From the NCBI GenBank assembly GCA_964439085.1, contig CAYTNB010000152.1, positions 1 to 6,598 on the forward strand: DNA of 6,598 nucleotides. Reading direction: 5' to 3'. Below are positions 6,316-6,598 of the stretch, piece by piece. The notes beneath the pieces are model-generated. The model was not told the DNA's origin. It made no database searches and saw nothing but the letters and a program-made list of their open reading frames with translations. A program made the translations under genes and the position numbers. The stretch is from JAADIV01 sp964439085 (GTDB lineage Bacteria; Desulfobacterota; Desulfobulbia; Desulfobulbales; VMSU01). The stretch's first letter is position 1; the number at the start of each line of letters is the position of its first letter.

Positions 6316-6330
6316 AGGAGATAAACCTTG
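6316..6330 (+). promoter_or_regulatory. AGGAG ribosome site deciding a TTG start
   Basis: AGGAG (6316-6320) is 7 nt before TTG (6328-6330). An in-frame TAA at 6322-6324 lies only one codon further upstream, so no earlier start is possible, and no ATG occurs in frame before the conserved PKWIAWE segment. Confidence 0.8.
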
Positions 6331-6598
6331 GACTTTGAACCAAAATGGATAGCATGGGAAATCACCAGACGCTGTAATCTGCACTGTGTACATTGCCGAT
6401 CATCTTCTGAATTAGAGGCTCAGGGCCATCCTGATTTTTCCTTTGATGAGGCAAAAAGGGTTTTAGACGATATTTCGTCATATGCCTCTCCCGTCGTTGT
6501 TCTGTCGGGCGGCGAGCCATTGTTACGTCCGGACGTTTTTGATATTGCCAAATATGGCGGGGCAAAGGGGCTACGAATGTGCATGGCCACCAATGGCA
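6328..6598 (+). CDS. Radical SAM protein, AhbD/NirJ-like (5' part, cut by window end)
   Basis: Ninety residues are visible before the window ends. The iron-sulfur cluster motif is CX3CX2C with C16, C20 and C23 (TRRCNLHCVHCR), preceded by PKWIAWE. The SAM-contacting GGEP motif is at 61-64 (VVVLSGGEPLLRPD), and MCMATNG (84-90) is the next conserved strand. The pattern AWEITRRCNL with CRSSSE resembles AhbD, the haem b synthase that decarboxylates iron-coproporphyrin in the sirohaem-dependent pathway of sulfate reducers and archaea. NirJ, AhbC and other SPASM-domain enzymes share much of this region, so the exact member is uncertain without the C-terminus. It starts at TTG with its own promoter. 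A haem synthesis role would fit the neighbouring 12-haem cytochrome. Confidence 0.85.
   Translation, partial: MDFEPKWIAWEITRRCNLHCVHCRSSSELEAQGHPDFSFDEAKRVLDDISSYASPVVVLSGGEPLLRPDVFDIAKYGGAKGLRMCMATNG

Overview
The window looks like a chromosomal segment of an anaerobic Gram-negative bacterium with a rich cytochrome c complement, most plausibly a Desulfobacterota (Desulfobulbales or Desulfuromonadales-like) sulfur- or metal-cycling organism. This is inferred from a 12-haem c-type cytochrome, a radical SAM gene resembling the AhbD/NirJ enzymes of the sirohaem-dependent haem pathway of sulfate reducers, strong AGGAG ribosome sites and a moderate GC content. No mobile-element gene, tRNA, rRNA or CRISPR array is visible.

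Layout. Bases 1-55 form a nearly complete long hairpin. Bases 56-175 are non-coding and end with the first copy of a 25-bp dispersed repeat. Bases 176-4651 hold three minus-strand genes in a tightly overlapping operon, read in the order nadE (glutamine-dependent NAD+ synthetase), an O-methyltransferase-like gene and a membrane-anchored multihaem cytochrome c. The gene joints overlap by 8 and 4 bp, so translation is probably coupled. Bases 4652-4770 are a divergent intergenic region with a good sigma70-type promoter firing rightward into a PIN-PhoH gene (4771-6093). Bases 6094-6327 are non-coding and carry a long-range RNA-like fold followed by a consensus -35 promoter. The window ends inside a TTG-started radical SAM gene (6328 onward).

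How the genes may work together. The cytochrome needs haem, and the radical SAM gene may belong to the alternative haem pathway, so the right end and the left operon could be metabolically linked. NadE supplies NAD+ for core metabolism. The methyltransferase sits translationally between nadE and the cytochrome; its substrate cannot be read from the sequence.

The most unusual signal is the 25-bp repeat. Four copies (22-25 of 25 matching), all in the same orientation, lie within 3.7 kb of the minus-strand operon. One abuts the cytochrome stop codon. The others are read as protein in the methyltransferase N-terminal tail, in its probable winged-helix turn, and in the linker between the two NadE domains. 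The best copy can form a bulged hairpin. This resembles the behaviour of the palindromic elements of Rickettsia that insert in coding genes, and I do not recognise this family.
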